Positions 13,546 to 25,470 of a stretch of DNA of 64,000 nt are shown piece after piece (the stretch's first letter is position 1; every line of letters starts with the position of its first letter). The notes under the pieces are model-generated. The model ran no database searches, was not told the DNA's origin, and saw nothing but the letters and a program-made list of their open reading frames with translations. The DNA is from Apus apus (taxonomy: Eukaryota > Chordata > Aves > Apodiformes > Apodidae). Location: positions 3,710,056 through 3,774,055 of the forward strand of contig NC_067304.1 in NCBI RefSeq assembly GCF_020740795.1. Direction: 5' to 3'. The translations under genes and the position numbers were made by a program.

Positions 13546-16500
13546 TGTCCATGCATAAGACCCAGCTTATGCATATGGGCTCTTCAGAATCCATCCAAAC
13601 AGTTTCCATGCCCTTTGGAAATAGAGCTCAAAAAAACAAACAAACAAAACAAAACTCAAGCCCAGCTGGGATAGGCAACATCTCACAACCACAGCTCAGG
13701 AGAATTTTCCTAACTTCTGTGTTCTTCTGCTCTGAAGCAGAGCCAGGTCAGTCCACTCACAGCATAGCCATGCAGGAATTACTCATGCTGAATGCTCCCT
13801 GCCAGGGAAAGGGTGGGCAGCTTCATCCTACTCTGGCAGAGGAGACCCACAGCCCATCCTGGAGAAGAGATATCCCACCACCACATCCCTGGGCCTGTGC
13901 ATGGAGGAGCAGGATTCCTTCCCCCACCCCTACCCAGAAAAGACAACACCCACCATGTGGTTTCCTGAACTGATAGCAACTTCTGTCAGCAACAGCAGCA
14001 AGAAACCCAGATGTGGTAAGTGGCCTCTTCTGAGCTGAGAGCTGCTGGTGCTTGTGCTCCAGGGTAAGGCTGTCACCTTGTGGAGCCAGCAGCAACACTC
14101 TGCTCTTTTCCAATATCAAAGGGACATGTGGTGTGGCTCTGGCTCGGAGCAGAGGTGGCTTCATCTGCCAAGCTGTTAGCCACAGAGGGAAGTGTGCAAG
14201 AAACACAGGAGAGACATTGTCCTGGCCTAGCTTTCATGCTGACATCTGCTTTGTAAGAGAGACAGTGCCCACCTTGCTGTGCAGTACTTCCTGACAGCCT
14301 GAAGGGCTGATCTTCTGAAGATGACATTGAAACATCAGGTAGGTACTTGAGGTGGGGAATGGGCTCACAGCCCAAGGCAAGATACACCAAATATTTATAT
14401 AGGGGTAGGGAAACAGGGCTCATTCTGCTTTCACTGCAGTTACATGTTGCATTTGCCACTTCTTGGTCAAGGATGAGCAGGAAGAATTCAAGATTTGAGT
14501 AAGTTTAGGGTCAGACATTTGGCTCTGACTGATCGGTCCATGCTAAGGTCAAGGCAGAGGCACTGTGTCTTCTCCCAGAGATCCTCTAGCTGGTTTTGAG
14601 GGTCCCCAACAGCCTGATCATCATCATCATCCTGTGACAAGACACAAGAGAGGCTGGGCCAGACAAGTACTGGCTCTGCTGAACATACTTTGGCTCTCCC
14701 TGACACCACTGGGAATATTTTGATTTACAGCATCCCTGATACCAAGGGACTGCATCAGTGGCTGTTACATCCAGCATTTAGCATGTCCAGAGCAGCTGCA
14801 AACAGTTTGCCCAAAGCAAGGACGGGAAGTTAGAATGACAGCTTGCAGATAAGATTGGGCAGAGATCTTGTTGTCCTCTCCAGTGCAGGAGGGAAGGAGA
14901 GGATCATTCAGTCTGTGAGAATCTGCACCAGAGAGCATCCCCTAACCCTGGCAGTGTTCCTCTGCCTGTTTTCTCAGCAAACCCTAACATCTGTTCCTCA
15001 GAAAAAAGGTTCCCATCTGACTGGTTGCACAAAAGCAGACTTCACCCAGCTTCTCATCACCTTTGGACCCTAAAGCTTCAGGCAAACAGAGGGATGGAAC
15101 GGAGAAGAACATCCACTGAGTCACTGATGAGGCAGGAGAAGCTGACCAGAGGTCTCCAACAGTTCTCGGCAGCAGAGCCTCTGGACAGCCTGGAGGTGTG
15201 GGTTTACATGCTTGGGGGATTAGACAAGGCACTGACTCAGAAACAGAGCTATGAGCTGGTAGAATGGGAAGGAGCAGTTTTTACATCAGCTAAGTAGAGC
15301 TGGAACAAAAGGCCAAGCAAGTATCCATCACCCCAGACCCGCTCTAAGCAGGAAGGATGCTCTGATATTCCAGTTTGGTCAAGCAGAGCTCCTGGGACCT
15401 TCCTTGCTGTTTTAGGCTCATCCTTCCAGAGCACAACTTGGAAAAGGAGACACTGGGTGGGGGGAGCCTGCCTGAGTGGCAGGGGAGGAGAGCCAGGGAC
15501 CCTGCAGGGTGCAGTTCCAACACAGACACTGCCATTCAGCACCCCCTTCAGAAGGGCCACCAGCACCTGACCCTGCCTGCTCAGGAGCTGGCTATGAACA
15601 AATTTCTGCTGTGTCCAGCTCAGCAGCCTCCAGCTGAACTTCCTTCTGGAAAGACAGCCTTGATTTGGAGCCTCAACATGTTTGGGAGTGTGCTCCACCC
15701 TTCACGAGCCCAATTCCATTCCCCTATGAAGAGATGGATCTTATTTCCTGTTTTCACTGTGCAGACCTGGACTTCCAGCACCTGGATCTTGTTTCAGATC
15801 AAAGAGCCCTCTAGCACCAGTCACCTTCACCCTTGTGGTTATTTATAGGTTTGACTAAACACCTTCAAGCTTTACTCTGAGAAGCTCCACAGCTGGAACA
15901 CCCAACTCACACACTGAGATGCATACTGGAAATTCTTCTCCACCCCCTGTACATGTTACATCTTTTTGAAAGGTAAATGGAAATTCCAGATGCAACTCCT
16001 CAGAGAGCTCATCCCCATCCCCACACCTCACCACCAGCAGGGCAGTTCTTCCCCCCAAGGAGCAGCCTCCTCTACCAAAGAACAAAACCTGTAAGAAACC
16101 TGCAAGGTTTCTATGTCAAGAGGCTTTAATTAACCCACACCTATTGCCAACAACACCACTGCTGTTTTAGAGAGGAGGATAATAACACTAACAAATCATG
16201 TTTCTTAAAATAGTAAATAAAATAATAAAAAAATAGAGGTAACATGGTATAAACCAATATTCTTAGAGGAAAAAACCTAGAACACTCTCAGCTGTGCAGT
16301 TTATTCCCTCCTTGCCCAGCAGTGATTGTCACTGTCACACTGCATGACCAAACCCCTCAGATCAAGGAATTCAGGGAGTTCAGGGGAGCCTTTCAGCAAC
16401 ATCATGGGTGCAGGGAGGATTTTGGTGGCATCCTACAGCTGAGGGGTGTTAAGGATCTCAAGATAATTCACTGGTGGCTTTTTTGTTTTCTGAATGAAGT

Positions 16501-19500
16501 GGCTCAGAAATAAGAACATGCTGGTCCCAACGTGCCCTCTGGTGGCAGTGGTGCTGGGGTGGCTTGGGGCAGACCTGGACCATGCAGGTGGCAGCTCTCT
16601 CCATTCAGGGCTGGGTGCTAGAAGGGAACCAACTTGCAGCAGCCCCATCCTTTGCTCTGGACCTGCCCAAGGCACATCTCTCCGTCAGCCAGAGCCACAA
16701 GGAAATGTATGACACAAGGTCCCTTGGTCTGGCTTCCTAACACATGTTGCAAAATTTCACCCCTACATTCAGCTCAGTAATTTCTATCTGACTAAACACT
16801 TCTCTCCAAGTTGTGATTTGAAAACATCAAGGTCCTACAGCCAGCCTTCTCCAGGCTATTCTGCACCTCCCAGGCTCAAAAAAAAAATAAAAATCACTAA
16901 GCCTTGGGCTCTCCCTACCCAAAGAGTCCAGGGTCATTCTCTCCCATTCAAATTTCTTTTCAAATATGAATTCCAACAAGCTTTACAGCTTCCCCTCTGG
17001 AATTGTACCTATCAAAGAAACTCTTCAGCTGTACCTCAACAAGGTTAATACTCTTCTTGCCTGAGGTCACACAACTGTTTATTGTCAACACACCAGGGAA
17101 CCCCAACTCCTACCTCTTCTTTTAAATAATCTGCATCCATCCAGAGCAAAACCACATTTTTTTCCTACCTCAGTTTGACACCAATGTGAAAGTGTTTGTC
17201 GTTGCTAAAAATGGGAAACAAGAGGAAAGTTTCAATCCTTGGCAACCCACAACTTGCCCAGGAAGGCTCCCAGACTATCACTGCCCTGTGTTTTTTCATG
17301 CTGCTGCCAGATTAATGATTTCACAGCACCCCAGAAGAAACTGGCACATCAAATTGGCAAATCCTTCCAGTGGCAGTGTCATCTCCCACTTCACATGGGC
17401 TCTGAAATAAAGATGCCACCCTCCACCTATGGACACAAACTGCCTGCAGGGCTCCACTTCCAAATTCTGTCCCTTTCAAATTGGAACCCTGGCAACACAT
17501 TTCAGGACAGCTCCGCTTTTGCTAATCCCCTCCTGTCTCGGCTGACTGGGCTCCTCTAGTGGCTGCGAGCAGCTACTTCAGAGCAGCCAGTACTTCAGAG
17601 ACCTGCAAGAAACTCAAACTGGACCTTTTGGGAGGTTTTCTACCCCCACCCCATCAGTCAGAGGGGAGCAACGCACAAGGGAAGAATTATGTACCCACAC
17701 CCTAACAGGGGATGCTGTACCTATAATTTTAGAGCTGTCTGTAAACCTGTGGACTAGTAGATTTCTGCCAGGCTCTGGATACTTGTTATGAGACCAGCAT
17801 GGATTGGGCTGCTCTGGGAAGAGCTTTCCAAGGGTACTTGCCACCAACAAGGATACGTTCATGTCAGATGCTGCTTTTTATCAACTCCACAAGCATCTCA
17901 CAAGGAATGCCAGTAGTTACAGATGGCAAGATGAAATGCAGAAGAGCAGAGACTTGCCTGTGGTTGCTGAGCAGGCTGATTGCAGAGCCAGGACTTGAAA
18001 TCATGAGCTGGGAATTGCTGACAAATAGGGGGGGTCTGAAATCCTGCCTCTGCAGGGCTCTTCCTTTGCTACAAAAATTGAAGGAAAAAAGACTGTGCCC
18101 ATGTTCTCATTAACTGCTCAGGTTCTCCACTTCCCAGTTCCCAGGACAACGCCCCAGGTCTGCTCAGGAGGCCACTGGATGCCCTCCATCTCTATGGAGA
18201 GAAACAACCATTGCACAGGAGAAAAGCTGAGTCTCAAGCAGGGCAGAGAGAAGCTGAGTGACCCTACAGATCAGCAGCTGATGCTCCAGAGCAGAAGGGG
18301 TCTGGGGCTAAGTCAGTATTCTTCAGGATTGTGTCTGTTTTACATGAAGCAGTTAAATGCATAAAGACTCCTGAAGGCAAGGCCTGAAAGCCAGGTCAGT
18401 TTCATTCTGGACAAGTGCTGCAAATATCAGGCTGACAAATGACATTACAAAGTAGTGGAGACAAGAGTCCTTGTCTCAACAGTCCTTCAGACTGTCCTTA
18501 TGCAATAAAACAACCAGGAGTTATAAATTAATTATGTGCTGTACTTATATTGCACACCTCACAATCTCAGTAAGATAACTCAGCTAAGTGATACCCTCAT
18601 CCTCCTGTAGTGAGGGAGTGAAGGAGAGAATCAGCAGCAGAGATAAGAGCAGTCTGGAGGCCTGACCTGCACACATCCACGCTTCTCTGGGCCCCTGCCC
18701 CATCTATCTTCTGTCTGAAACATTTCAGGATTCATCTCCACATCACTAGTCAATTTATTTTTCTTTCCCCCCCTGCTGAGTGTGATGACTGGCAGGTCAT
18801 AGGAAGAAAATGCTGCCTTGCTCACTGCTCGGATGCACACAACACTCATCAGCAAAAGCTCCTCTCCACACTTCCCAGTTTACTCATCTCCTCAGTTTGC
18901 TTCAAGAGCAGCTTGTAAATTGGCTGAATTAACTTGCTGCCAAGCTGAGACCAAGGGACACAGCACCTCCCGTGGTACCACATGTAGTACCAACCAGTCT
19001 GAAAGCCCCCCAGTGCTCCTGAACATGTTTCTGGCTCAACTCAAGCCTGTCTTTGCAGCAGCAGCACAACACCAATGTTTCCAGTCCAGACCTGCCAGCG
19101 TTCACTCCCCTTCCCAGGCACTTCTTTAGAGTCACACAGCAAGTTTCAACCTACTGACATTTAGTGCTCACATCTCCCCTCTTTTAACTTCACCTGCAAC
19201 ATCAGCTACTCACTAGTGTGCAAGACCTCCAGAAGTTCCTCAGCTGGAAGCCACAAGGGCTCAGCATCTCTCTTTTCTCAAGACCTTTGGGGGCTGAGAA
19301 CCTGCCCCACCTCCACCACAAAGCCCTGCACAGACAGATGTCCCTGCTGAGGGGTGACAAAGTGGCTGCTCCACAGTTTGGCAGAACACTGACACCTTGG
19401 GAACTCACACAGGGAAACTGCAGCAACATCCCCTGTCAGCATGAAGCCATTTCAAGGTACTTTTAACATATTTGGCAGAATTCTACCCCACCAGCAGCTT

Positions 19501-20270
19501 TGCCTGTTCCTAAGCACATGAAGCATAAGATTGCCCTCTATTTTCAGTCTCTTGAAACAACATTGCTTCCTACCTTTGATGATCACGAAGTTTGCTTCTC
19601 CAGGCATGTTTGCTTTTACAATCCAGCCTCCACCTTCCTCTGCCTCCTTGCTTTCCCCATCTCTTAACAGATTCTGCTGCTATTGTTGTTGAGGAGCCAG
19701 CAGCATGTGGAAGGTGTGTTGCCATCCAAAACAAATGAGATCAGGACCTTTAATTTCCCAGCAAGGCAGCTGTTGTTTACATCTATTTTTTTTCCACTCT
19801 CACATGCACTAATTGGTTCTTACAATGTACTTGCTCTCCCACACATGTACTCAAACAGGAAGCAAGGGGTGGGAGTTGTAGTGTGGGGGTTTCCTGTTCT
19901 GGCTTTCTGAAACATTTAACTGACACCAAAGCTTTGATCTAAAGATCTAAGCACACAAGCTGGTACATTGAGGTCCAGCTAAGAGTACATACTTCTTACA
20001 ACAGGAAAACCTTAAGTGCTCCCATGGTTACAGGGTTCCTGGCACACCGGTGGTGCTTTTAAAGTTTGTTTAAGTAAATAATTTCCTTATAGGAACTTCT
20101 CCAATGCCACGACACGAGGTTTTCCTTTCCAGGCTGCTCCGCAGAGGCAGGGCAAGGGCTCTGCCCTTAAGGTGAGCCGACAAGAAGCAGAAAAACCACA
20201 AAGCTCCAAGACAGGAGATGAAGGAGGGGTCCCTCTGAGCCTGGAACACGGCGAAATGAACTTCAGAGCC
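13546..20270. other. Intergenic, upstream of TAF8, no gene seen
   Basis: About 6.7 kb upstream of TAF8 with no recognisable exon, RNA gene or well-preserved repeat. Open frames of up to about 157 codons (15375-15848) overlap opposite-strand frames of similar length and match no family I know. TAF8 promoter distal elements could lie here but cannot be identified by eye. Confidence 0.35.
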
Positions 20271-20371
20271 CGGCCCCGCTGGCAGGGCCGCTCGGAGCCC
20301 GAGACCGGCCCCACCCGGGAACGGCTGCGGACACGGGGGGGGCCTCACCCTGCTGGGGGGCACCTCTGAGG

Positions 20372-20466
20372 GGTGCGGGGGGGCAGCCCCGGTGCGGGGG
20401 GGCGGCCCCGGTGCGGGGAACAGGCCCCGGTGCGGGGAACAGGCCCCGGTGCGGGGTCCCCCCCGC
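20372..20466 (+). repeat. 19-bp GC-rich tandem repeat in the TAF8 promoter
   Basis: The core GGTGCGGGG recurs at 20372, 20391, 20410, 20429 and 20448, exactly every 19 bases, giving five units of the type GGTGCGGGGAACAGGCCCC. The last three units are the most alike. It lies about 110-200 bp upstream of the TAF8 start codon and is G-rich on the plus strand. Confidence 0.85.
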
Positions 20467-20480
20467 GCCCCCCCCCCCCC

Positions 20481-20499
20481 ACTACAAACCCCACAATGC
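20481..20499 (+). promoter_or_regulatory. ZNF143/STAF-like site
   Basis: ACTACAAACCCCACAATGC closely matches the ZNF143 (SBS) consensus ACTACAATTCCCAGAATGC as I remember it. It lies 76-94 bp upstream of the TAF8 start codon, a usual place for this factor at housekeeping promoters. Confidence 0.7.
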
Positions 20500-20543
20500 C
20501 CCGCGCGGGACCCGCGGCGCACCAGGCCCCGCCTCAGCACCTG

Positions 20544-20552
20544 GCGCATGCG
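20544..20552. promoter_or_regulatory. NRF1-like palindrome
   Basis: GCGCATGCG matches the core of the NRF1 palindrome GCGCATGCGC. It is 23-31 bp upstream of the TAF8 ATG, beside a YY1-like element that overlaps the ATG. Confidence 0.7.
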
Positions 20553-20574
20553 TGCAGCTTCCTATGGCTCCAAG

Positions 20575-23500
20575 ATGGCCGACACAGCGTCCGGTAGCTC
20601 CGGCACGGTAACGGGGGGGGCCTCACCGAGATGCGGGGCTGTTTAAGAGGGGATTCCCCGCGGGGCAGGGCGGGGGGCGGCGGCGGCAGCTCCGGGCGCT
20701 GAGGCGGCCCCGCGCGGCGCCCGGGCCTTTTGAGGCGGAGGCTGAGGGGAGGGCGGCGCTGATTGGCTGCGTGGCCGGAGGGGGGCGGGGCTCGGTTCTG
20801 CCGCGCGGATTGGCCGGTGAGGGAGCGGCGGGGCGGGGCTGCGCGGGGGGGCGGCTTTTTTAAAGGGGCCGCGGGCCAAAGGGCGTCTGCGCTGGGTGGG
20901 TCTGGGTCTGGGTCTGGGTCTGGGTCTGGGTCTGGGTCTGGGTCTGGGTCTGGGTCTGGGTCTGGGTCTGTCGGTATCCGTGTCTGTCGGTATCCGTGTC
21001 TGTCGGTGTGTTGGTGGGGGTGTGTGGGTGTGTGTATACATGGATGTGTGTGTCTACATGTGTGTCTACACGTGTGTCTGTAGCTGTGTAGCTGTGTAGG
21101 TACGGATCATGTGTGTCTACACGTGTGTCTGTAGCTGTGTAGGTACAGATCATGTGTGTCTACACATGTGTATGTAGATGTGTAGGTATGGATCATGTGT
21201 GCCTACATGTGTGTCTGCATGTGTGTCTACATGTGTGTCTACACATGCATATGTAGATGTGTAGGTATGGGTCATGTGTGCCTACATGTGTGTATGTAGA
21301 TGTGTAAGTATGGATCATGTGTGTCTACATGTGTGTATGTAGATGTGTAGGTATGGATCATGTGTGTTTACATGTGTGTCTACACGTGTGTATGTAGATG
21401 TGTAGGTATGGATCATGTGTGTCTACATGTGTGTCTACACGTGTGTATGTAGATGTGTAGGTATGTGTCATGTGTGTCTACATGTGTGTATGTAGATGTG
21501 TAGGTATGGATCATGTGTGTCTACACGTGTGTATGTAGATGTGTAGGTATGGATCATGTGTGTCTACACGTGTGCATGTAGACATGCAGGTACAGATCAG
21601 CGCCGTTGCCCTGCCCGGTCCCTGCTCCCGGGCGAGCAGAGCTCTGGCCTCGCTGCCGGGTGACACGGTTCGGTGACACGCCGCGGGTGGGGGTGACACG
21701 GAGCTGGTGGCCTCGTGTCCCTGAGCCTTGGGGCGGGTCTGTGTCCGCAGCGCTCGGGCGGCAAGCACCCCAGCACGCCTGCCGACAACTACCACCTGGC
21801 GCGGAGGAGGACCCTGCAGGTGGTGGTCAGCTCCTTGCTCACCGAGGCCGGCTTCGAGAGCGCTGAAAAGGCCGCCGTGGAGACGCTGACCGAGATGTTG
21901 CAGAGCTGTGAGTGTCCTGCTCAGCCACACCCGGCCCCTGGCGTTTCTCTCTCTGCCCCCTGGCCTTCCCTCTTTTGTTTTTGTGTTGGTTTTCCCCCAG
22001 TTTCCTTACCTCGTGTCAGTGACGTTAGCGAGAGGGGAAGGCTAGAGCACAGCCCTGGAGCCACAGATTTCTGTGAGGTGTTTGTCCAAACTCAGAAGTA
22101 CTTGTTTACCTTACTCTGTGGTTACTCATTAGATACTCAGTAGGTATCCTAATAAGCTCCATGTATTGAGATGCTGCCAGAATAAATACAGAAGTAACAA
22201 CGTTCCAGACCTGTGGTTAGTTGAGGCTGTGGGAGTCTTTGGCAGCTCTGTTCCTGCTCCTCTGGGTGATGCACCTGGGCTCTCAGGTGACTTCTTATTC
22301 TGAAATCAAGAGGTTTTGTCCTTTTTTCACACCTGTGATGCAGATTTGCCTTTTGCATTCATGGAAAACATCTGACTCTTTGATCTCTGGTGCATTTTTG
22401 CACACGCTTTAATTTTAAATACGTGAACTGTAGGCACTGGATTCCATGAAGTGTTTTTTCATTCCTGGCTAGGTTTGCTAAAAAATTCAGGTCTCTGAAG
22501 TCAGAGTTGGGCTTACATTTGGTCTCTGTCTGAATCAAATATGCAGTGATGTGGTTTGGTTTTTTTTTTTCCCCCACCAGATATTTCTGAAATTGGAAGG
22601 AGTGCAAAGTCCTACTGTGAACATACAGCCAGAACGCAGCCTACACTCTCAGATATAGTGGTTACTCTTGTGGAAATGGGTGAGTGGTTGACTACTGAGT
22701 TGACTAGTAGTGGACTATTAGGTCCCACTAACTCCAGCTGCCTCCTTTTGTAGAAGATTTTGGGTGTACTGCATTGGTAGGAAAATCTGTCCTCCATATT
22801 TCAGATGCCACTGCTGCAGATCCAGTATGAATATATATGAAGACACTTTCTTTCTCATCTAATTTGGAGCCCTTGGCAAAATTCTGGGGAAGTCTTAAGA
22901 GAAGGGATTTTTTGATAGGATAAGCTCTTGGTGTGATTTCTATTTCCTCTTTTGTGTTTCAGGGTTCAATGTTGAAACACTTCCTGCCTATGCTAAGCGC
23001 TCCCAGAGGATGGTCATCACTGCCCGTACGTGGGAAATCCTTTCTCTTCTTATGGAGGCTGGAAATAATTTGGCATTCCCATCCACTGGCATCCAGAGCT
23101 CCTGCTTTTCTGATGGGTGATGCAGCCCAGTGCTCCTGGATGTGCAGTTTGTGTTAAGGATTCCTGTAGTGACTGTGTGGAGGAAGGTATCCTCTGCCAA
23201 ACGAGTTGCCTTTCCTCATTGCACATGAGAATCCTCAAGACGGTTTTATTCTTCCTGTGTGGAAGAGAAGGGGCAAGTAATCCTTGTTCCCTTTTGGGAT
23301 GCCAAACACAACCTGAAAATATTGCTTGTGGGATGTATTTTATCCTTTGTGTAGGCCCTGGAGGCACAGGTTGTGGATTAAACCAACTCTTGGCAGGATG
23401 AAGCTGGCTGATTTGTGTGTGTGTGTTTGTTTTTTAATTGTAGCTCCTGTGACAAACCAGCCCGTGACTCCCAAAGCCCTGACAGCTGGACAGAACAAGC

Positions 23501-25470
23501 CACATCCATCCCACATTCCTGGCCATTTCCCAGAATTTCCAGATCCTCACACTTACATCAAGACACCAGTGAGTAAAAAATGCCTTCTGTGCTGTTTGGG
23601 CTCTCTCTGAAGTTAGGGACACCAGGAGTGGTGTGTAAATATTTTGACTGTACTCCTGATGTTCTTCATGCAAAACATTGTTTCTCCTGGTTTAATATAT
23701 TGCTTGTTGTTTGTAGATTTCTGGCTGGCTGACACCTGTAGCTCCCTGAAAATCTCTGCATGTTTATGGTCAATCCTTGCATCGCATCCCGTAACCACGT
23801 TCCCATTTTTTTTCCCCCTCCCTGCTCCACAGACGTACCGGGAGCCAGTGTCTGATTACCAAGTGCTGCGGGAAAAGGCAGCATCTCAGCGGCGGGATGT
23901 GGAGAGAGCTCTCACAAGGTTCATGGCCAAGACAGGAGAAACCCAGAGTCTCTTCAAAGATGACGTTAGCACATTCCCACGTGAGTTATCTAGGACACGC
24001 TGTGCTGTCAGTGGCAGATAGGTGCCAAACTGGGTGGACACTGGGTTAGAGTTCTTGCTGCTCCAGGAGGTGAGCCCTGAAGGATCGCGTTGGGTTTGTC
24101 TTTTTGAGGCACTGGAAGGCTGGGGAGTGAGGGAGTGTCTGCTTAAAGCAGGGATGAAGAAGAGATTCAAAGCCAAATGGGAGGCTTCCACCCACACCAA
24201 AAGCTTGCTGTCTTCTGCTGGTGGTGAAGGTCTTGGCTGACAGGTGATAAATTCAAAGCTCATCCCAGAACTGTCCAAGACCCTCTGTAACCTTTCAACA
24301 AGGAATTTCTTCTCTCTTACATTTTTGTGGTAGGCAGTGGTGTTTTTCTCTTTTCTCTGTCTGCAAAGGAGTGATGAGAATTCCCACCTTCCCAGGGTTC
24401 ACTGGCAGCACAGACGCTTCAGCCTGTGAGATTATCTGTGGACTTCAGGAAGGACTTTTTATGTTAGCATGATGCTATGTCCTTGGTTGGAAACATAAAG
24501 TGGCCTCAGAATATAGAGACTGTCATCTCTTAAGGACAACATATTTCATGCCTGATCCTTGGGATCAGCAGGAAAAGTGTGTGTTTAAACCAGAACCAGT
24601 GGAAGTGTTTGGTCCCTAAATATCTGGTTGGCTTTGTGCTGTATCATCTCTGAGTTGAGGAGCTTTCTCCCAGCTTCCTGACTGCGTCCTTTTCCCCACC
24701 CCTAGTGATTGCTGCCAGGCCTTTCACTGTGCCCTACCTGACAGCTCTTCTTCCCTCCGAGCTGGAAATGCAGCAAATGGAGGAAACAGATTCGTCTGAG
24801 CAAGACGACCAGACAGACACTGAGAACCTCCCCCTGCACATGAGCACGGTACGCCCAGCCTGGGAGATCAAGATCTCTGGGGCTTAACTTTCTGAAACAT
24901 ATGAAACTTGGTTCTTTGCCTGTCTGCCTTGCAGATGGGCAGAGTGGGTGGGAAAAGGCAGAGTGGGTGGGAAAAGGCAGAGTGGGTTGCCTTTTACCAG
25001 GTGTAAATGACTAAACATCGTCATGGTTCTTTAACTTTCTGTGGGGTGCAACACAAAATCAGTTTGGATCATCAGCTTTCAGTACAACCTTCATTTCAGT
25101 GTCTGAGGAGAAGAGGATTGTCCCAGAATCCCACTGTTCCTAAAGGGGATCTTCTTATGTTAAAAATCAGGAGTCTTCACCTTTAATGCAGCTCCTTGTA
25201 TGCTGCTGTGTTTCTTGGCTGTTGATTATCTGTATGCCCATAGGTGATGTGGTTTGAACTTCCAAGCCTTGTTTAACCTAACTTTAGTTGCTTGTGTTTT
25301 CATGTTTGTTTGTTTTCATGTGGCAGGATGATTCAGGACCTGAAAAGGAGAATGCTTCTGTGTTACAGCAGAACAGCTCCCTGTCAGGCAGTCGGAATGG
25401 GGAGGAGAATGTGATAGACAATCCCTACCTCCGGCCGGTGAAAAAGCCCAAGATCCGCAGAAAGAAGTGA
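20575..25470 (+). CDS. TAF8: TAF8, TFIID subunit 8
   Basis: Subunit of the general transcription factor TFIID. It pairs with TAF10 through a histone fold and helps build the TFIID core in the nucleus. Coding exons: 20575-20607, 21751-21907, 22581-22679, 22963-23025, 23444-23568, 23833-23980, 24706-24848, 25327-25470. All introns are GT-AG, and the sum is 912 nt (303 aa plus stop); human TAF8 is about 310 aa. The histone fold spans about residues 27-103, starting at DNYHLARRRTLQVVVSSLL. A proline-rich stretch and the conserved segment from YREPVSDYQVLREKAASQRR follow (about 161 onward). The C terminus carries a basic nuclear localisation signal, KKPKIRRKK. The start is the first ATG of the MADTASGSSGT exon, matching the human MADAAATAG-type N terminus. 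The stop comes right after RRKK, so the SLS ending I remember from human is absent. Near-identity to mammalian TAF8 makes the call secure. Confidence 0.97.
20898..20969 (+). repeat. Perfect (GGGTCT)12 microsatellite, TAF8 intron 1
   Basis: Twelve uninterrupted copies of GGGTCT lie about 290 bp inside intron 1. Each unit has a G-triplet, so the plus (transcribed RNA-like) strand can form stacked G-quadruplexes. The array is open in several frames, giving spurious Gly-Leu, Ser-Gly and Thr-Asp/Thr-Gln dipeptide frames that are not genes. It passes into diverged TCGGTATCCGTGTC units to about 21008. Confidence 0.95.
21010..21596 (+). repeat. Roughly 43-bp minisatellite, TAF8 intron 1
   Basis: A long array built from GTGTCTACA(C/T)GTGTGT, ATGTAGATGTGTAGGTA and TGGATCATGT blocks. 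Adjacent copies at 21498 and 21541 are spaced exactly 43 bases. Other units are longer or shorter by whole sub-blocks, indicating a higher-order repeat made from smaller TGTGTCTACA-type pieces. The array ends at the sequence just upstream of exon 2 (21751). Confidence 0.9.
24935..24987 (+). repeat. Short 19-bp tandem repeat, TAF8 intron 7
   Basis: The unit GGCAGAGTGGGTGGGAAAA appears nearly three times in succession about 90 bp after exon 7. It has no apparent function and is likely a small, variable tandem repeat. Confidence 0.8.

Larger units (their letters stand above)
20270..20900. promoter_or_regulatory. CpG-island promoter of TAF8
   Basis: A sharp rise in G+C and CpG covers the TAF8 start codon at 20575 and the first part of intron 1. 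No TATA box is seen. Recognisable elements are a ZNF143-like site (20481-20499), an NRF1-like palindrome (20544-20552) and a YY1-like AAGATGGCC over the start codon. Two inverted CCAAT boxes (GATTGGC) lie in intron 1 near 20760 and 20808. This is the architecture of a housekeeping, dispersed-start promoter. Confidence 0.8.

Noticed and set aside
20643-21153. Frames encoding Thr-Asp, Pro-Arg, Ser-Gly or Gly-Leu dipeptide repeats
   Set aside because: They are translations of the GGGTCT microsatellite and flanking GC-rich DNA within TAF8 intron 1.
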